Assembly: GCA_014621425.1 (NCBI GenBank)
Contig: JAANBB010000393.1
Location: 1-38,529, forward strand
From: Cylindrodendrum hubeiense
Lineage: Eukaryota > Ascomycota > Sordariomycetes > Hypocreales > Nectriaceae
Direction: 5' to 3'
DNA: 38,529 nt
The notes under the pieces are model-generated. The model made no database searches. It worked only from the letters and a program-made list of their open reading frames with translations, and was not told where the DNA came from. A program made the translations under genes and the position numbers. Shown here in pieces: positions 10,107 through 21,417 of this stretch. Position 1 is the stretch's first letter; the number at the start of each line of letters is the position of its first letter.

Positions 10107-11165
10107 TCATATACTTTTCACCGTAGGCATCAACAAGTCAATAGTTGTCCCAATCTTCTCTACGTTGTCATCTCCCATCGCTGAAGCCGCTTCGTATGCC
10201 AGCCTGTGGACATGGATTGCATCTGAGAATGGCAGACGACGGTCCATCCAGCCCGTAACTCGTCTTAGTTTCTGCGAGCAGGTCCACTGCGGAAAGCCAA
10301 CAACCATCGCCAGTGACGGATCCTCCCCAGGCCCTACATCTTTGAGATCGACATATTTCACCCCTCCCCTAAGGCCATACTCCTCTGCTGCCGCGCGAAG
10401 CACCTTCTCCGCCGTCTCATACTGCTCCGACGAAATATTAAACACCTCACCCTCGACCGCCTCCCGCGGCGCCGATGCGATAGCAACGTATGCCTCACCG
10501 CAGTCATCCATATGGAGTGCATGGCATATCCAATTGGGCCGAGCCGGTGCAATGAGAACTTGCTGCTGCGGGTCCGTGGCTGACGCAGCCTTGGCCGCGA
10601 CCCGGAAGCAAATACTATAGTAGCTTGACGCCCGGCCGTAGACATTTGTCGGGCGGACAAGTACCGCCGCGAAGGCTTCGGCGTGCTCGAAGATCTTCGG
10701 TGCATTCTGTACCCGGTGGACAGCAAAGGGTGGTGGACGAAGCGGCGAGTCTTCATTGTGTGGCGTCAGGTCAGGGTCGTTGGCATAGTGCGGCCCAGCA
10801 CCATAATCTTTGCTTCCTGCGGTGAAGATGACCAAGGGGCGGACACCATTAGCCACGCTGGCAATTGAAAGGTGTCGAAGGAGACTAATGATGTTTTGGA
10901 AATGCGGAACGTAATCCAAGGTGTTTTCCGTGGTGAAGACGATTGCGTCTATGGTAGGCGGGATAGCAGCTTCGATCATTTCGTGCGAGGCGATGTCGTC
11001 GATATTGCCAATGACTGGCACTATTTCTTCCGCCGACAATGCCGCGCTTGATCGTGGTGAACGAATAAGTCCGTATGTAATCCATCCAGCGCGGACAAAT
11101 GCGCGGGCTGCGGCATTGCCGATGTAGCCGTTCGCTCCAGTAACCAGAACGGTTTTTACCGTCAT
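10107..11165 (-). CDS. NAD(P)-dependent epimerase/dehydratase-like protein (atypical extended SDR)
   Basis: Single exon, 352 aa. The N-terminal Rossmann signature TGANGYIG (residues 9-16) fits TGxxGxxG, directly after a beta strand (TVLV). LVRPTNVYG resembles the substrate-loop start of extended SDRs. The usual YxxxK active-site pair is not seen. The region after the TAGSKDYG strand reads FAVHRVQNAPKIFEH, so a classical Tyr/Lys dehydrogenase mechanism is doubtful. Similar fungal proteins lack the pair too, to my recollection. It may be a reductase with different catalytic residues or a nucleotide-sensing protein. No membrane segment is seen. The ATG at 11163-11165 places the Rossmann motif at the normal distance from the start. 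Confidence 0.82.
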   Translation of the reverse strand: MTVKTVLVTGANGYIGNAAARAFVRAGWITYGLIRSPRSSAALSAEEIVPVIGNIDDIASHEMIEAAIPPTIDAIVFTTENTLDYVPHFQNIISLLRHLSIASVANGVRPLVIFTAGSKDYGAGPHYANDPDLTPHNEDSPLRPPPFAVHRVQNAPKIFEHAEAFAAVLVRPTNVYGRASSYYSICFRVAAKAASATDPQQQVLIAPARPNWICHALHMDDCGEAYVAIASAPREAVEGEVFNISSEQYETAEKVLRAAAEEYGLRGGVKYVDLKDVGPGEDPSLAMVVGFPQWTCSQKLRRVTGWMDRRLPFSDAIHVHRLAYEAASAMGDDNVEKIGTTIDLLMPTVKSI

Positions 11166-12234
11166 GTCTTAAGCTCTATAATTCTTGAACTATTCTATTC
11201 AGCTTCTCATATCGAGGCTAACTGTAATTTTGTTGAGAAGAGCCTGAACCCTACTTATAATCACATCGCAATAACGCACTTGCGAAACCCCAAGAAAGGG
11301 AAGAGGATTAATAATCCATGCTGTAAAGTCGGCGTAATGAGAGCCCGCGATAATGCGAATATGATTGTCAGACGCACCCAGGAATACTACATTGGGTAGA
11401 ACAGAAAATGCCATGGACATACGAAAGGGATTTCGATCTCAATTTCCCATACCTTTAAACTGCATCTAAACTGGCACAGGCCGAAGATCTACCTGCTCCT
11501 CTTCTATCAAAGAAGATGACATCCTCAGCCAATATTCCCTGGTCGCGTGCAATCGTGAATGAGTGTGCACTGCGACCCCACTCGGTCGCCAGTCCTCACT
11601 GGATTCCTCTACATTCAGCCGCGAATTCTTGTCGCGAATGATCCCAATTTCTGAAGAGCGACGGTAGGTAGTCGAAATGCTTCCATCATAGTGTCCCGAG
11701 ATGTTTGCCGATCGTTCACTGTTCGTGGTCGATGTTTTGTTACCTTTTTCGACAGTCCCTCACGGGCTCCAGGATGTGCGGGTAAAAAGAGGTCGAATAG
11801 CGGGAAGATTTACTGCAAAAACCTCAACAATGGTCTCACCTTATGAACTCATCTGTCCCGACCAAGTTGAGAGTATCACATAATGACATCAAAATTAGAC
11901 GGCGCAGCACATCACAAATGATTGATCATATTGATCGTTCTTAAATCATCAATCACGGGGTACAAATGCATAGGATGATGGTTTCTCGCGAATTCAATGC
12001 TATTCGTGCGACCAGCCCATTTCTGGTAGCTGGCCACGGGGATATATAAGCCCTTCAGTCGAGGCAAAACTAACAAAGATACAAAAACTACGACATTGAC
12101 CGTTGTCAATATCGGCCAGGGTGTCTCATGCATTTCTCGTCAAACACAATTTTCTCTTCCATCCTCCAAAAGATCTCTCTAGATTCTTGATTCCTCTTCA
12201 TTAAAATTCTCTTCATTGCACAAATTTACAATAC
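11166..12234. other. intergenic region, no convincing gene
   Basis: Holds the SDR promoter side and the 3' flank of the P-ATPase. A 73-codon minus-strand ORF at 11199-11420 has no recognised family. The stretch 11880-12230 is A/T-rich and likely 3' UTR or terminator of the ATPase. Confidence 0.35.
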
Positions 12235-15200
12235 TCATGCCTCGGTGGCCGCCAGCCCTTGAGGAACCATAACGCTCGCGTTGCGCGACGTGCTGTGCTT
12301 GCCCAAGGAGTCTCCGGTATCCTTGCGGGAGAATGATGCCCAGGTCTTGAAGCTGGAGAAGGACATGGTGCGGCCAAACTTGCGACCCTCCTCGTCGGAA
12401 CCACCTTGGCCCCATGATCCGCGCTTGATGGGCGCGTCCTCGAGAAGGCGGAAGTGGCGCTTGGTCAACTTCCAGAGCTCAATGCCAGCGACGAATACGA
12501 CGGTAAAGCCGACAGCGAGAGCCCACTCCCAGGTGATGCCAGTGTGCTTGAAGAACTTGTGGTTGAGGAAGGGGATGTAGACAACAGGGAACACGGACAG
12601 GCCGCCAATGATGACGGACCAGAACAGGAACTTGTTGGAGTAAATGTCCTTGAAGAAGGGGAATCGGCTGTCGTCCTCAGGGTTAAGGCGGAAGATGGAG
12701 CGACGCAGACTCTTGAACTCCCAAGCAGAGATCAGGATCAGCCAGGTAAGCTCAGCAAAGGTGGCAGCGCGGGCCTTGAACACGGGGATGCAAGCTTCGG
12801 AGTAGTGTTGGTTGCACTCCTCCCCAAGGTCACCGCCGTTGGCGCCGTAGATGATGATGCAGAAGGTAGCCATGGTGCAAGCGCCCATGATGCAACCGTA
12901 AACGATCATGTCAACAATAATCTGGTTGGTAAAGACACCGCGCTTCTTGTCTTGCGGTGGCTTGCGCATCACGTCTTGGCCAGCGGCCTCACGACCAAGT
13001 CCAAAGGCAGGGAAGGATGAGGTAGCCATGTTGATCCAGATGATCTGAAGAGGCGAGACGGGAAAGACGGAGAAACCACTATTGTCGATGAAGCCGAGAC
13101 CAGCAACCAGAAGGATAACCTCGCCGACGTTGGAGGTGAGCAGGTGGAGGACGAACTTCTGGATGTTGTCGAACATGCGACGGCCCTCGCGGATGGCAGA
13201 AACGATGGAGTTGAACTTGTCGTCAGTGAGCACGATCTTGGCAGCGGACTTGGCCACATCGGAACCAGAACCCATGGCAATACCGACATCGGCGCGAGAC
13301 AGGGAAGGGGCATCGTTGACACCGTCACCAGTCATGGCCATGAACGCACCGCGACGGCGGAGAGCGTCGATCATTCGGGTCTTGGTGTCAGGGGCGCAAC
13401 GGGCAATAACCAAGGGGAGTTCCTCCAAGGCATCAATCTCCGCATCGGTCATCTTGTCAAAGTCGGTAGCTTTCTGGACAATGGACTGGGCGAGGTGGTC
13501 GGGCAGGACACCGAGGTTCTTGGGGATGATGCCGACCTCCTTGGCGATAGCCTTGGCGGTCTCGGGGTGGTCACCAGTGAGCATGTGAACGCGGATACCA
13601 GCTTGCGAGCACTCAGCAATGGAAGTCTTGGTTTCGCGGCGGGGAGGGTCATAAATTCCAGCAAGACCGAGGAGGGTAAGGTTTTGCTCAACACTGGAAC
13701 GGAGCTTCTCATCCTCAGCGGGTGAAGAGCCCTGCTTGGCAGTGAAGCGGCCATCCCAAGGGCGGTAGGCAATAGCAAGGACACGCTGGCCCTGAGAGGC
13801 GAGGGCATTCATCTGGTTAAGCACATGCTCCTTGAGCTCCTCGGTAACAACCTGTTGGTCCTTGCCGGTACCCATGTGCGAGCAAAGATCCAGGACACGC
13901 TCGACAGCGCCCTTGGTGAAGATCATGCTGTTTTCGGTGTCGATAATGGAGCCACTGGTATCACTGGGGGCATCGTAAACGACGGACATGCGCTTGATGG
14001 AGCTGTCAAAGGGGAACTCGGCGGTCTGCTTCCATCCCTGGCCCTCGAGGGTCTTCTTTCCGTAGGCGAAGCGGTGGGCAAAGACTTGGAGAGCAATCTC
14101 GGTGGGCTCACCGGTGGTTTGCCACTTTTCTTCCTCATCGTCAAATCGCACAGTAGCCAAATTGCAAAGAGCGGTAGACAGGAGGAAGGCGCGGAGCTCA
14201 TCGGTCATCTCACAGTCGACTTCAGGCACGGGAGCCTTGGTTGTCTTGGAGGGGGGGTTCAGCTTCTCATCGGGGACATCGAACTTGAGGACAGCGGCGG
14301 AACGCTCGCGGTCGTAATCGCGGGGAGGCTCCTCCTTCTCAGGTTCCTGGGGATCCTGAGCGGAGAAGGTGACCTTGCCCTTGGTGGGGTCGTTGGGGCT
14401 CTGAGATTCTCGGACTGTGTATAGGTTGGACGAAGGGATCCAGGCCTTGCGGACAATCATGGCACCCTCAGTCAAAGTACCTGTCTTGTCGGAGCAAATG
14501 TTGGTGACACCACCGAGGGCCTCGAGAGCAGAGAGATCACGGACAACGACGTTGGCCTTTCGCATAACGGTAACGGCAACAACCATGGTGATGGTCAAGA
14601 CACTATTATCCAGGTTAGCGATCGAATCATGCGATATCGTAGGACTGATAGCTACTTACGCAACAAGAGACTCGGGGATAATGGCAATACCGAGAGAGGT
14701 AGCATAAATGATGACCTCATTTCGCATGTCAAAGTGGTTCACAGCAAAGACGATGATGGCGAGAACAATAGCGCAGCCAAAGAGAACGTAAGCCAGAGCG
14801 GAAAGCTTCCTCTGGAGAGGAGTACCCTCAGTAAGACCAAGGAACTTGCCAATGACATCGTAGACACGCTTGGAGAGACCAACGACGGGCTGTCGCTTGC
14901 CGTACTTGCGCCAGTTCATGGAGCGACCGGCCTTGCGCGTCTTCTTGGAGGTAGAGGCAGCAATCTTGCCGACCTCAGTGGACATACCAGTGGCGGTCAC
15001 GATACCACGGCCGCGGCCCTTTCGGACAACGGTGGTGGCGTAGGCCATGTTGATGCGGTCGCCGATACCAATCTCTCCCTCTTCGGTGACAATCTTCTCG
15101 GTACCGGGTTCCACGATGTTGTTTTCGGTAATCTTCTCGACGGGGATGGACTCGCCAGTCAGCTGGCCTTCCTCGCAGGCGAGGTTCATTGCCTCGAAGA

Positions 15201-15802
15201 GTCGGAGATCGGCGGGGACGGTGTCGCCCATCTTGAGAAGAACGATATCGCCGGGAACAACTTCGGGGCTATCAAGCGGTTAGTACCGATGATGACCTAG
15301 GGGAATTGACCTCGGGGAGAATGGGAAGGGGAGCTTACTTGGAGATGACCTGGGTCTTTCCGTCGCGGAGGACCATGGCACTGGGGGATGAAAGAGCTCG
15401 GAGAGCGTCCATGCGCTTCTCAGCGCGATACTCCTGCCAGAAACCAATGGTGACATTGAGGATAATGACGAATGCCAGGACACCGCCTTCGATGAAATCC
15501 TTGATGCCAAAGCTCAGGGCCATAGCAAACACAAGGACCTACGAGTGTGGGTTAGCGATCTATCTCGTTTGCTGTATCAATTGCGTTCGGAGCATACTCA
15601 CAATAATCATGGCATTGAGAATCTGCTTGGTCATGAGGCTGTACCAAGGGATGGTACCGCCGACATCGAGCTCATTCTTGGGATACTTCTGTTGAAGCTC
15701 GTTGACCTGGATTGACGTCAAGCCCTTGTCGACATCGGTGCCGAGGGCCTGCGCTGTCTCCTCGGTGGTGAGGAGGAAGGGGTGCTTGGGGTAGTCCGCC
15801 AT
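12235..15802 (-). CDS. ENA1: ENA-type P-type (IID) Na+/K+ efflux ATPase
   Basis: Pumps Na+ (and K+) out across the plasma membrane using ATP; ENA pumps matter at high salt and alkaline pH. Model: join(12235..14602, 14660..15268, 15339..15538, 15602..15802), 1125 aa, all three introns (57, 70, 63 bp) in phase. P-ATPase marks in order: actuator-domain TGES (171-174), M4 PESL (332-335), phosphorylation motif [10 protein letters not shown] with DKTGT at 375-379, nucleotide-domain KGA (567-569), TGDHPET (679-685) and hinge GDGVNDAP (762-769). [17 protein letters not shown] and [15 protein letters not shown] are the form seen in fungal ENA pumps rather than SERCA or PMCA pumps. No long autoinhibitory C-terminus of the PMCA type is seen. 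Yeast ENA1 has 1091 aa. The Ser-rich tail (about 1085-1120) may be phosphorylated. A dense array of PacC-type sites lies upstream. Confidence 0.92.
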
Positions 15803-16106
15803 GGCTGCGGTTTCTGGTGTTTACCGGAGCCAGGGAGAGGGAATGGAGGGGACGGGGAGGGGAATTCGGTTGGTTGTGCTCTCGTTGGTGGTGTTTATTG
15901 TGCAACACGTCGAAGTATATGGTGGAAGGGGTAAAAAAGTGTGAAAGTCTACTCAAACGTGATTGACGTGGAGCAGAGATGCGATTGAGGCTCGGCAATG
16001 CAAGGCAAGAGCAAGTGACTACTGGGTATCAACACAAGTACTAGTTCGGTACTGTGTATAGATTGGCCTTTTTGTTTGATGGTTTACAACTGGAAGAAGA
16101 ACAGAC
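15803..16106 (-). promoter_or_regulatory. proximal upstream region of the ENA-type ATPase gene
   Basis: Presumed 5' UTR and core promoter. The + strand near 15835-15865 is G-rich (gggagagg, ggggacgggg), so the transcript strand is pyrimidine-rich just before the ATG, as is common in fungal promoters. No TATA box could be assigned with confidence. Confidence 0.35.
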
Positions 16107-17838
16107 CTTGGCGGAGTGCGGGGTCCCGGTCATATATAGACCTTGAATCCGCCATAACGTTGCCAACTCCCCGTCATGGTTTCCAGATGAGGAGTCCACC
16201 CGGAGGGTCGGGCTTGTCATGCTCGGGGGTCTTGGGGCCCTTGGCACGACTCCGTTCCGACGGCGACGGCGAGTCAGAGCAGCGAAGCAGTTGCCTCTAT
16301 TTTGCTTGTTCCCCACGGCTCCGACGACACCAGCCAAGGGGGCGAGTCTTGGCTCTCTTGGCTCTGTGCTATCTATGGTGGCGGTGGTTGGAGAGGTGGA
16401 GGAGCAAGGCCGCTCGGGGGGTCCCGTGACGTCAAGGGAGAGACGCCGCGCTGTCGGCGTCGAGCACCGAAAAAGGTCGCCAGAGTGGGCTCCCCAGCCT
16501 CGGCTGGCTGGTGGCGCAACCGGGCAAGGTACCTACGCTCTGTCCAGGACCGGTCTGTGTGGGCGCGAAGTGTGTGTGCGAGAGCGCTGCGTGTGGTGTG
16601 CTGGGTGGGGTGCTCATGGCGCTTGGCGCTTGGCGGGCTGGGCCAAGCATGTGCGCAGCAACCGCGGACAGGGCATAAGGTGGCAGAGCCCGGAGAAAGC
16701 GCGAGGGGGAAGCGAGCCAAGCCCAGGTTGTGAGGTCATTGGGGTATCATGGGATGGGACGGTTGCGGCGAACTGATACCGCGAGTATGCGAGCCCATGG
16801 ACTCCCCTGCCGTTGGCTTCCGTCATGGCTATGACCCATGGGCATTTGTCGATGGGCCCGATTGACATCGATGCAACTCGAAGTCTATCCCGGCCCGGTC
16901 CTCCATCTCCGTGTGCCCGTCCCGCGTCTATTCGAGACCAGCTGACGTTGCTGGTAGGTTCTGCTATACGGTATGGGAGGAGTGCTCATGACCGTCGACC
17001 CAGGGATGCGCAACCCGGAGATGTAAATAATAACGACTGGAGCCACACGTCATTTCTTCTCTCGATATCTCTTCCATGTTCCACGACCACTGCCAATGCT
17101 CACCATTGTCAGCTAGCGGGGCTTAAAGTCAATAAAGTACAATCCGGTGCACATTACTTTGGTCCTCAACAAACCGACGCCTCACCGAGAGCCAAAGAGA
17201 CCAAGGTTCAGCTGGCGCACCCACCGCTGCGCCAAGAGCCGCATGGCACTCGTTCTTGATTTCTCGGTTTAGGCACGGAGCAGCTCTGTCCAAGTTGTCG
17301 GGGAGAAATGGCGTCTCTGGGAGTCGCTCACTTGGCGGCTGCTTGGCGGCTGCTTGGCGGGTATCTTGGCGCCACGCGTCCAATGGAAGCTGTGACAGAC
17401 GGTAGCACCACCGCAGCCGGACTCCACATACGGAACACGGGCCACGGCCAGGAGTTGTCTCCGGCATGGGATCGGTGCAATCGGTGCAATCGGTGGGACC
17501 TGCTCGCAGAAGAACAAGTTTGCCGCTTGCTGCGTGCGTGGTGGCGGACCACAACGCCATCCCTTGGCACACCTTGGCACCGCTTGGCGGGATTCTTGGC
17601 ACCACAACTACGTAATACGTACCCTCCACGAACAGCTAGAGTCCTCTTGGCCCAGCAGGTAATTGGTTCCGCCTGCAAAACTCGTGGTCCATAAGGTTCT
17701 GTCTTGGCAACTGAGTAAGCTTATCTTGCCTCTGCGGACCCAATCACGACGCCCAATCGTGAGCGGAAGCCGCCCATTGGCCAATCATGGGGTATTGTAT
17801 TTTCCAAGGAGGGGCACTTACATCCACGGCGTCTTGGC
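16107..17838. promoter_or_regulatory. array of 21 PacC-type GCCAAG sites upstream of the ENA-type ATPase
   Basis: GCCAAG is one form of the PacC/Rim101 site GCCARG. CTTGGC (plus strand) starts at 16107, 16240, 16348, 16357, 16622, 16629, 17331, 17342, 17353, 17365, 17563, 17573, 17583, 17595, 17646, 17703 and 17833. GCCAAG (plus strand) starts at 16333, 16642, 16716 and 17231. About one site would be expected by chance in 1.73 kb. Seventeen of 21 read GCCAAG on the ATPase coding strand. The quartets at 17331-17370 and 17563-17600 are spaced 11-11-12 and 10-10-12 bp, about one helical turn. Sites lie about 0.3-2.0 kb from the ATG. ENA genes are known in other fungi to respond to alkaline pH through PacC/Rim101; binding here is inferred. 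Counts were made by eye. Confidence 0.65.
17472..17497. repeat. short 9-bp tandem repeat
   Basis: tcggtgcaa occurs twice in tandem, followed by a partial third copy (tcggtggg). It lies between the two helically spaced quartets of PacC-type sites. It may be slippage or an additional site. Confidence 0.5.
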
Positions 17839-20800
17839 TTTACATCGATGAACTCGTGTTTTGGAAAAGGAAGGAGGGGGAAAGAAGATTGCAATCCTGG
17901 TGGTTTTGAGAGACAACAGGTGAAACCATCGGGAAATGTCGGTTTTGGTTGATGGTTGTGGTGCGTGTGCATGTCTAGGCGGCCGTTTCCAGCAACCAGG
18001 AACACCAGAAACACCTGCGAAGACATCTCCGCTCTGTCCGCGCTCCGTCCGTATAGCCCCCGTGAGGCTCCGTCCAACGGCTTCCCCATGGCCATGTGAC
18101 CAGCTCCGCCCTCTGCTCTCGCGATTCCTTCGGCATCTCCGTCCAGTTTTTGCAAATGCCTGCGTCTCCTGGGGGCGACAGGGATTCTCCACCTCCGCCC
18201 CCCGCGCTCCGCCAACGAACAGTCACGTGCTCCGCCGCGGGATCCAGTGGCCCCACTCCTGGCGCCCGCCCCGCTCCTGGGTGCCCCACTGCCACCCTCC
18301 TTCCTCCGCGGGAATGGCTCGGGGCCCCGAAGTCCGAAGTACGGCACCCTCTTGCCCAATAGCTCCGTGCCTCTTTCAACCATTCATGCCGTATGAAAGT
18401 GGCACAGGTACATGGTAGAGAGGCCTTGCTGCACACCCGACGCAAGTATCGAATCATGGCCACTCGTAAGGCGTTTTCGATCCGGCTTCTCGAAAACGTT
18501 GAGGCTAAATGGACCATGTCCCGTTGTACACTTCGTGACTGCATTGCATATCACCAGACATTATCATACCGCACATTACGCAAACCTTTTGAGGCCATAA
18601 CATACATATCAGTTGTTGGTTGGTTGCAATCCCACGCACAATCCCACGCACATGTCATCACATCTTGGGTTCTGTTCTCCGTCAACCCTCCCCACTTCAT
18701 GCTCTATCTCGACGGCATCCAGGCAGAGCGAAATGGGCATCAGAGCGTGTGACTGGGTGTTGGATTGCGCAACTCGGGTCGATCCGGGTCAGTGCCTCTC
18801 TCAAATCACTACTTTCTTTTTCCTTTCCGTATGGCTTACATCCCTCTGCTGTTCTTCTCATAACGTAACCACCCGCACGTGGCTCTCTTACCCCGTACCC
18901 CGCGTCCCCCAGTCACGACCGCACCTTGCCATAATTAGCACTCCAAAGAGAGGGAAACCAACAATCTCCATTAGTAATAGCGGGCGGGATTGATGATGAG
19001 CATGAGATCGATCTTCCAGAAAACCGGTCTTTGCAATTGCCGGAATGGTCCATTCTTCGTCGGCGGGGTTAGCGACAACCCATGTTGAACCCTTCGCCGT
19101 CATCACCTAAATTTCTTACTGGGGTCATTGTATAGGCGACAAGGGGTGGTCTCGAGTCATTGCTTGTTCGGGCCTGTTGCCTTGACATTGACGTCGCGAA
19201 TGTAACCCCAGTTCAACCTCTGATCCCTTTCCCATGAGGAGCCACGCCTGGGTCAGGGTACCGCGAAATGTCAATCTTATTCTCTTTTGTTTGGGCTGAC
19301 AGATCCAACGCGCCTTCGTACCGAAATCGGTACAGGGTAAAATTCAGCAAACTACACGATCGACACCCATCTCACATCCGATCAACATCGTATTCTTCAT
19401 CCCAACCATCATCTGCTCGCTTCCACGGTTATCTTCATCCATCACATCCACCCCACTCTCAAATTGGCAGAGATTTCATGCCGCATACACAAACCAGCCA
19501 CTTGACACCCAAAGCCTGTCCGATGGCACATGGTACTTTTAGGCTTCGACCCAAATCACCAAATTTCCTTCCGTGCAGAGTAGCTGACCCCGAGCCGCCC
19601 GGCGCCCCACTCCGGTGGCTTCCCCTTTGAACCTAACGATGCATTGCATTGTACAATTATTTTCCTTTCCCATGGTCGCAGTGTGATGCTCACCACTATT
19701 CTGATCTTACTGAAGTCTAGAGTCAAAATTGCGTATATCGACATTGGTCTTTATTGGGTTGTCCTGGTAGAACTAGCCAGCCACATCCAGTCGTGCGGCT
19801 CCGGTCTCCGTCCCATCTCCGCTATGGACTCTCCGCTGCAAGATGCCTCCATCTACATACCGTTATCACAGAGAACAAGCATCGCCCAACCCCGCCCACC
19901 GTCACCTAAAAACTGTGCAGATCCTCAAAAGGTGACCCCTGCCTGCGCATGAAGCCTGATTCGTGACTCTTACCAAGTGGAACCTCCGTCGGTGCAAGAG
20001 CAACGTTAAGCCGCCTTTCACCCACCCTAATGCAAGCCAAGACCGCAAGTAAAAAGTGACGACTCCCACAAAGAGACCTATCTCTCTCGGAGACCCCCGC
20101 ACGTTGCAAGCGTGTTCTGGTCCAAATTCTAGGTCCATTCTAAGGTCAGCAAAAGAAAACATGACGTGATGATTTGAATCCTCCAACATAACCGAAAATT
20201 CCGGCGGTCGGAAAGTGACGGCACCGCTTGGCATATTATATCCAGCCTATTGACGCTTGAATTCCGCGCCTGAGGTTTCTTGGCTCTTGGCCTCGGTCTA
20301 GCGATGCGGTCTAGCATTTTGAGAAGAGTCTGCGGCTGGGACTTGGCTTCTATCACAGTGGGTCTCTCAATGTGCAGATTACTCGGCCAACCAACTGCAT
20401 CGGCAGCTGGAAAGTCTTATCTAGGGCCTGGAGAGTTATTCTGGGGGAGTATTCAGGCCTTGTTTACCCCATGCAATTGGGAGGAAGGGGGGGGGGAATA
20501 GGAGTATCTTGGCGGACATCAGAACCTCCTAACTTCGCTAAATACCATCGGAGCTTGATCATTGTCTGAGCTTGTCGCGCATCAATACACGATGAATCCA
20601 AGCTTGTTCTTGAGTCCTTCACAGGTTTTAATACAAGTCAACGAGCCATATTTCTTGACCACCTTACTAACAGCATTTCTGCTGATCCCCTTAACCATCC
20701 TGTCCACAAGCCGCTCGTGTATTACCTACCCTGTAGCTGCATTTGGCCACAATCGCAAGCTGTCGAAACCCAAACACCACACATAGGTTATCTGCTTTCA

Positions 20801-21417
20801 GAATTGGTTCAAGTCTGCACTATTATGAGTGTGCGGTCGACCCTTTCTGAACTTTAACATTATAACTCGGAAGTCTGAATATTCAAGTTGCTAGGACATC
20901 ACGACTTCAAAACAAACATTGAGGCTACATTATCAACTGAAGTAAATACCGTAGAAGAATTGGTTGTAACAGCTCTGTAATTTTATTACTCATGGAATCC
21001 ATCTCGGTTAACAATTAAGTGTCTGGTCGGTCGATTTGTTGATGTTGAATACAATTCATGGGCCACTGCTGCGTACGCGATGCATTACTTGGCTAAACTA
21101 TTTCTGTTTTAAGTGAGGTGATTCAATCATACTACCTACCTCGGTAGTCCACTAGACATTTCATAAACTGGGCCAACATTGAGTACCTCAATCAAGGATT
21201 CGCCACCAATTGTATATTATGTGAGGATTTAATTCACATCCACTGACCCCAACGTACTTGACACTTCGGTAGATATTTTATCAATAATGAGTGCTGCTAC
21301 TTGCGCGCATCGGATACAAGGGCAATTGGTGTGCGTGTAGAAATAAAGACTTGGAATAATTTGTTCATGCTTAAAGACGAAGAAGAAACACAACTATTTA
21401 CTATCATCGTAAGTTAT
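17839..21417. other. 3.6-kb region with no convincing gene
   Basis: Many overlapping ORFs occur on both strands, the longest a 220-codon minus-strand frame at 17721-18383. They are Arg/Pro/Gly-rich readings of GC-rich DNA with no domain signature and no consistent splice pattern. GCCAAG/CTTGGC recurs at 20036, 20279, 20286, 20342, 20508 and 21088, less densely than near the ATPase. A run of 10 or more G lies near 20487-20497. From about 20560 the sequence turns A/T-rich. A non-coding transcript cannot be excluded. Confidence 0.4.

Noticed and set aside
11199..11420. 73-codon minus-strand ORF upstream of the SDR gene
   Set aside because: Short, no recognisable family; probably chance within the promoter.
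16512..16523. tRNA A-box-like tggcgcaaccgg
   Set aside because: No B box (GGTTCRANYCC-like) or cloverleaf found downstream.
16219..16776. 185-codon plus-strand ORF and overlapping frames upstream of the ATPase
   Set aside because: Low-complexity composition and heavy overlap with the GCCAAG array; no family signature.
17721..18383. 220-codon minus-strand ORF
   Set aside because: Arg/Gly/Pro-rich reading of GC-rich DNA, no domain, overlapping long frames on the other strand.
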